A stretch of 64,000 bases of DNA from Leucaena leucocephala (Eukaryota; Streptophyta; Magnoliopsida; Fabales; Fabaceae): NCBI GenBank assembly GCA_037074615.1, contig CM073534.1, positions 3,468,861 through 3,532,860 of the forward strand. The letters run 5' to 3'. The notes below the pieces were generated by a model. The model searched no databases, had not been told where the DNA came from, and saw only the letters and a list, made by a program, of their open reading frames with translations. Position 1 is the stretch's first letter. Every line of letters begins with the position of its first letter. Positions 62,341 to 64,000 of this stretch are shown here, in pieces. The position numbers were made by a program, and so were the translations under genes.

Positions 62341-62858
62341 AAATACTATTTATTTAATTAGTTTCTTATCAAATTATACAATATATGATATTGTATTAAT
62401 TTCAGAATTAATATAAGATTAATTCTAAAAATCCAAGTATGTGGTAACACGCATAGCATCCTATATATATGATATTTAGGAGCTACGGTTGGGACAGAAG
62501 AAAAAGTGTGAACGGGAATCCACAAAAGGTTTCCAGATAAGAAACTGCCGAAATAGAGATCGAGAGGATGAATTCTTCAGTAAGCCCTGGAGGGACAAGG
62601 CGCTAGCACGTCGTTCATGATTGGAACGCTGTTCGTGTGGATACCAGTAGAGGAAGCTAACCTGAGTCGTGCGATCGAAAAGAGATCACGAGCCGCGGAG
62701 AGAAGCTATGGACGTCACAACCAGAAGCTGAGAAAGTCGTGACTCAATACTGAGGGTAATACTTATTTCCACTTGACTTAAACACATACGGTAGATCCTG
62801 GGAGGGAATGGAAAAATTTTTAAGTTAATTTCTACTGCGTGTCTTCCAATTCCTCACA
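62341..62858 (+). repeat. Copia LTR 3' part, duplicate of 49783-50307
   Basis: It begins AAATACTATTTATTTAATT and ends TTCCAATTCCTCACA. It shares the variants of the Copia-2 LTR (GGTAACACGCATAGC) rather than those of Copia-1. It is followed by an intact primer-binding site, so it represents the 5' LTR of the duplicated Copia-2. Confidence 0.92.
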
Positions 62859-62859
62859 G

Positions 62860-62871
62860 TGGTATCAGAGC
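62860..62871 (+). promoter_or_regulatory. Primer-binding site of the duplicated Copia-2
   Basis: TGGTATCAGAGC lies one base after the LTR end CACA, identical to 50309-50320. Confidence 0.92.
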
Positions 62872-63127
62872 CATGCCATTTTGTGCTTAAGTTAGGCTAC
62901 ATTGTTAATTCATATGATATGTGTTAGTCGTAGCCGATCATATGATAACATGCGTTTTATGTGTGACATATAAGAAATCCGTTTTATGTATGACATATAA
63001 GGAATCTGAAAGGGAATTGAAATCGGTGGTTCATGCGTTTTGATTTGATCAATTAATATTGATGGGGTCTAAGAAAAACGAATTCAAATTCATGATTATT
63101 TATGCAAAAAAATTCTCGGGCTGCTGC
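62872..63127 (+). other. Leader of the duplicated Copia-2, interrupted
   Basis: It matches 50321-50573. The match stops at CGGGCTGCTGC, where an LTR begins. In the first copy the equivalent sequence CGAGCTGCTGCCCC continues into the GC-rich stem-loop and gag. Confidence 0.88.
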
Positions 63128-64000
63128 TGTCACATCCTTATATTTATACATCTTAGGGACCATTCAGTAGCACTTAAACCACTTTCAGGGTCATTGAAGT
63201 CTAAACACTTAATCTGGAATTTTATTCATATCGAGTACTGTTCACTGTGGCAAATTCCAAATGAGTGACCTGATTTTGAAAATTTATAACTAATTCTATA
63301 AAAATCGAAATGAAGTGGTTCAAATTGCTACATGAAGCTAACTCAAATATATTTCAGGGAAAAATCATTGGTTGACCAATCCTTGACAAATTTCACGTGG
63401 GTCAACGTTTCAATCTTACTGTTCATCCGATGACTTTCTCCTGAATCCAGCATTCTGGTCCCAACTTTAACAATTTATATCTTTTCGTGTATACATCCAA
63501 ATTAGACATTCTATATATCAAATTAAATCTTAGTATGTCTACTTTTTACCCTAAAAATTTCGTACATTAATTCAATCATTTACTATTTTTAATGATTTAT
63601 CAAACATGAATGGGTCTTCACGAGTTACTGTTCACTGAGCCTATTTTCAGCATTTAGTCTTTACATACTCAAGCATACAGCCAACACATATCAGTCATAC
63701 AGGCCAGATAACAATTAATATCAAATAATCAACTGTTATATATTAGTGCATGATTAACTCCCTCATATTTTATTACATCCTTTTCTGTCTAAAAACCGGC
63801 AGCATAACTACTACAATTCTTCTTTAGAAAGTAACTGATGTTGTACCGATTCGGTAATTCCCTTATGCGAACTACCATTCTACGTAGCACCCAGGAAAGA
63901 CTGGATGAACCTGCTGGGTCCACTCACTTCCAGCCTCCTTAGACAGCACTACGTACACAGTACGTATCAGTTCCTTTCTTTGTTCCGTCTTCGTTGTCAA
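63128..64000 (-). mobile_element. Gypsy-type LTR inserted in the Copia leader (runs off the window)
   Basis: It begins TGTCACATCCTTATATTTAT and continues CTTAGGGACCATTCAGTAGC, the same end of the LTR family seen at 12224 and 33290 and in the same orientation. Landmarks such as GAGTACTGTTCACTGTGG (63232) and CACGAGTTACTGTTCACT (63618) are kept. After about 63660 the sequence diverges from the other copies, so it may be another subfamily. Its far end and target duplication lie outside the window. Confidence 0.83.

Larger units (their letters stand above)
54106..64000 (+). repeat. Tandem segmental duplication, copy 2 (runs past the window)
   Basis: This is the second copy of 37013 onward, with four differences. 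The satellite block has been remodelled. About 2.0 kb is missing between the type II LTR and the Copia LTR at 62340. The pyrimidine tract of the second LTR is gone. A further LTR is inserted at 63128 in the Copia leader. About 8.2 kb of it precedes the 62340 junction. Confidence 0.83.

Noticed and set aside
1..64000. A novel defence or biosynthetic system
   Set aside because: No non-transposon protein-coding gene could be supported anywhere in the window; the unusual biology here is structural (satellite and LTR rearrangement).

Overview
This window looks like plant, almost certainly angiosperm, heterochromatin. I see no host gene, tRNA, rRNA or CRISPR array. Every long stretch belongs either to one tandem satellite or to LTR retrotransposons. 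The plant call rests on three things: Ty1-copia elements whose primer-binding site matches the 3' end of initiator tRNA-Met; Ty3-gypsy-like long LTRs carrying TATAAATA promoters; and solo LTRs flanked by 5-bp target-site duplications (TSDs). The species cannot be named from this sequence.

The backbone is a satellite with a monomer of about 296 bp, in a single orientation. It occurs in six blocks totalling about 23.6 kb, or roughly 80 monomers: 1-5843, 7652-8496, 11497-12223, 15546-20686, 39160-45902 and 56246-60575. The blocks use different higher-order periods: dimers near 590 bp, trimers near 870 bp, nearly identical single monomers, and a 12-monomer unit of 3584 bp.

From left to right, the insertions are these. 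A solo Copia LTR lies at 5844-7651 (TSD CTATA). A 5'-truncated gypsy-type LTR lies at 8497-11496. A solo gypsy-type LTR lies at 12224-15545 in the opposite orientation (TSD ATTAC). A composite gypsy-type element lies at 20687-39159. It has a palindromic 1334-bp 5' LTR, a primer-binding site, about 3 kb of non-coding interior and a polypurine tract. Nested inside it are a full-length minus-strand Copia (24031-32921, TSD TGAAT) and a solo LTR (33290-35905, TSD GAGAG). A solo LTR at 45903-48311 (TSD GTTGT) is followed by the first part of an opposite LTR (48317-48627) and by a 3'-truncated plus-strand Copia (48628-54115).

The most informative large-scale feature is a direct tandem duplication of about 17 kb. 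The sequence from 37013 to about 54115 starts again at 54106 and runs past the window end. The repeated order is gypsy-type LTR, satellite, gypsy-type LTR, Copia LTR and leader. The second copy has its own deletions and a new LTR insertion at 63128, but it preserves the original right end and TSD (TATAA) of the composite element, which the first copy has lost.

None of the coding regions is intact. Both Copia polyproteins are broken by nonsense and frame changes and share one gag stop codon. Most short open frames elsewhere are chance frames inside satellite monomers or LTRs.
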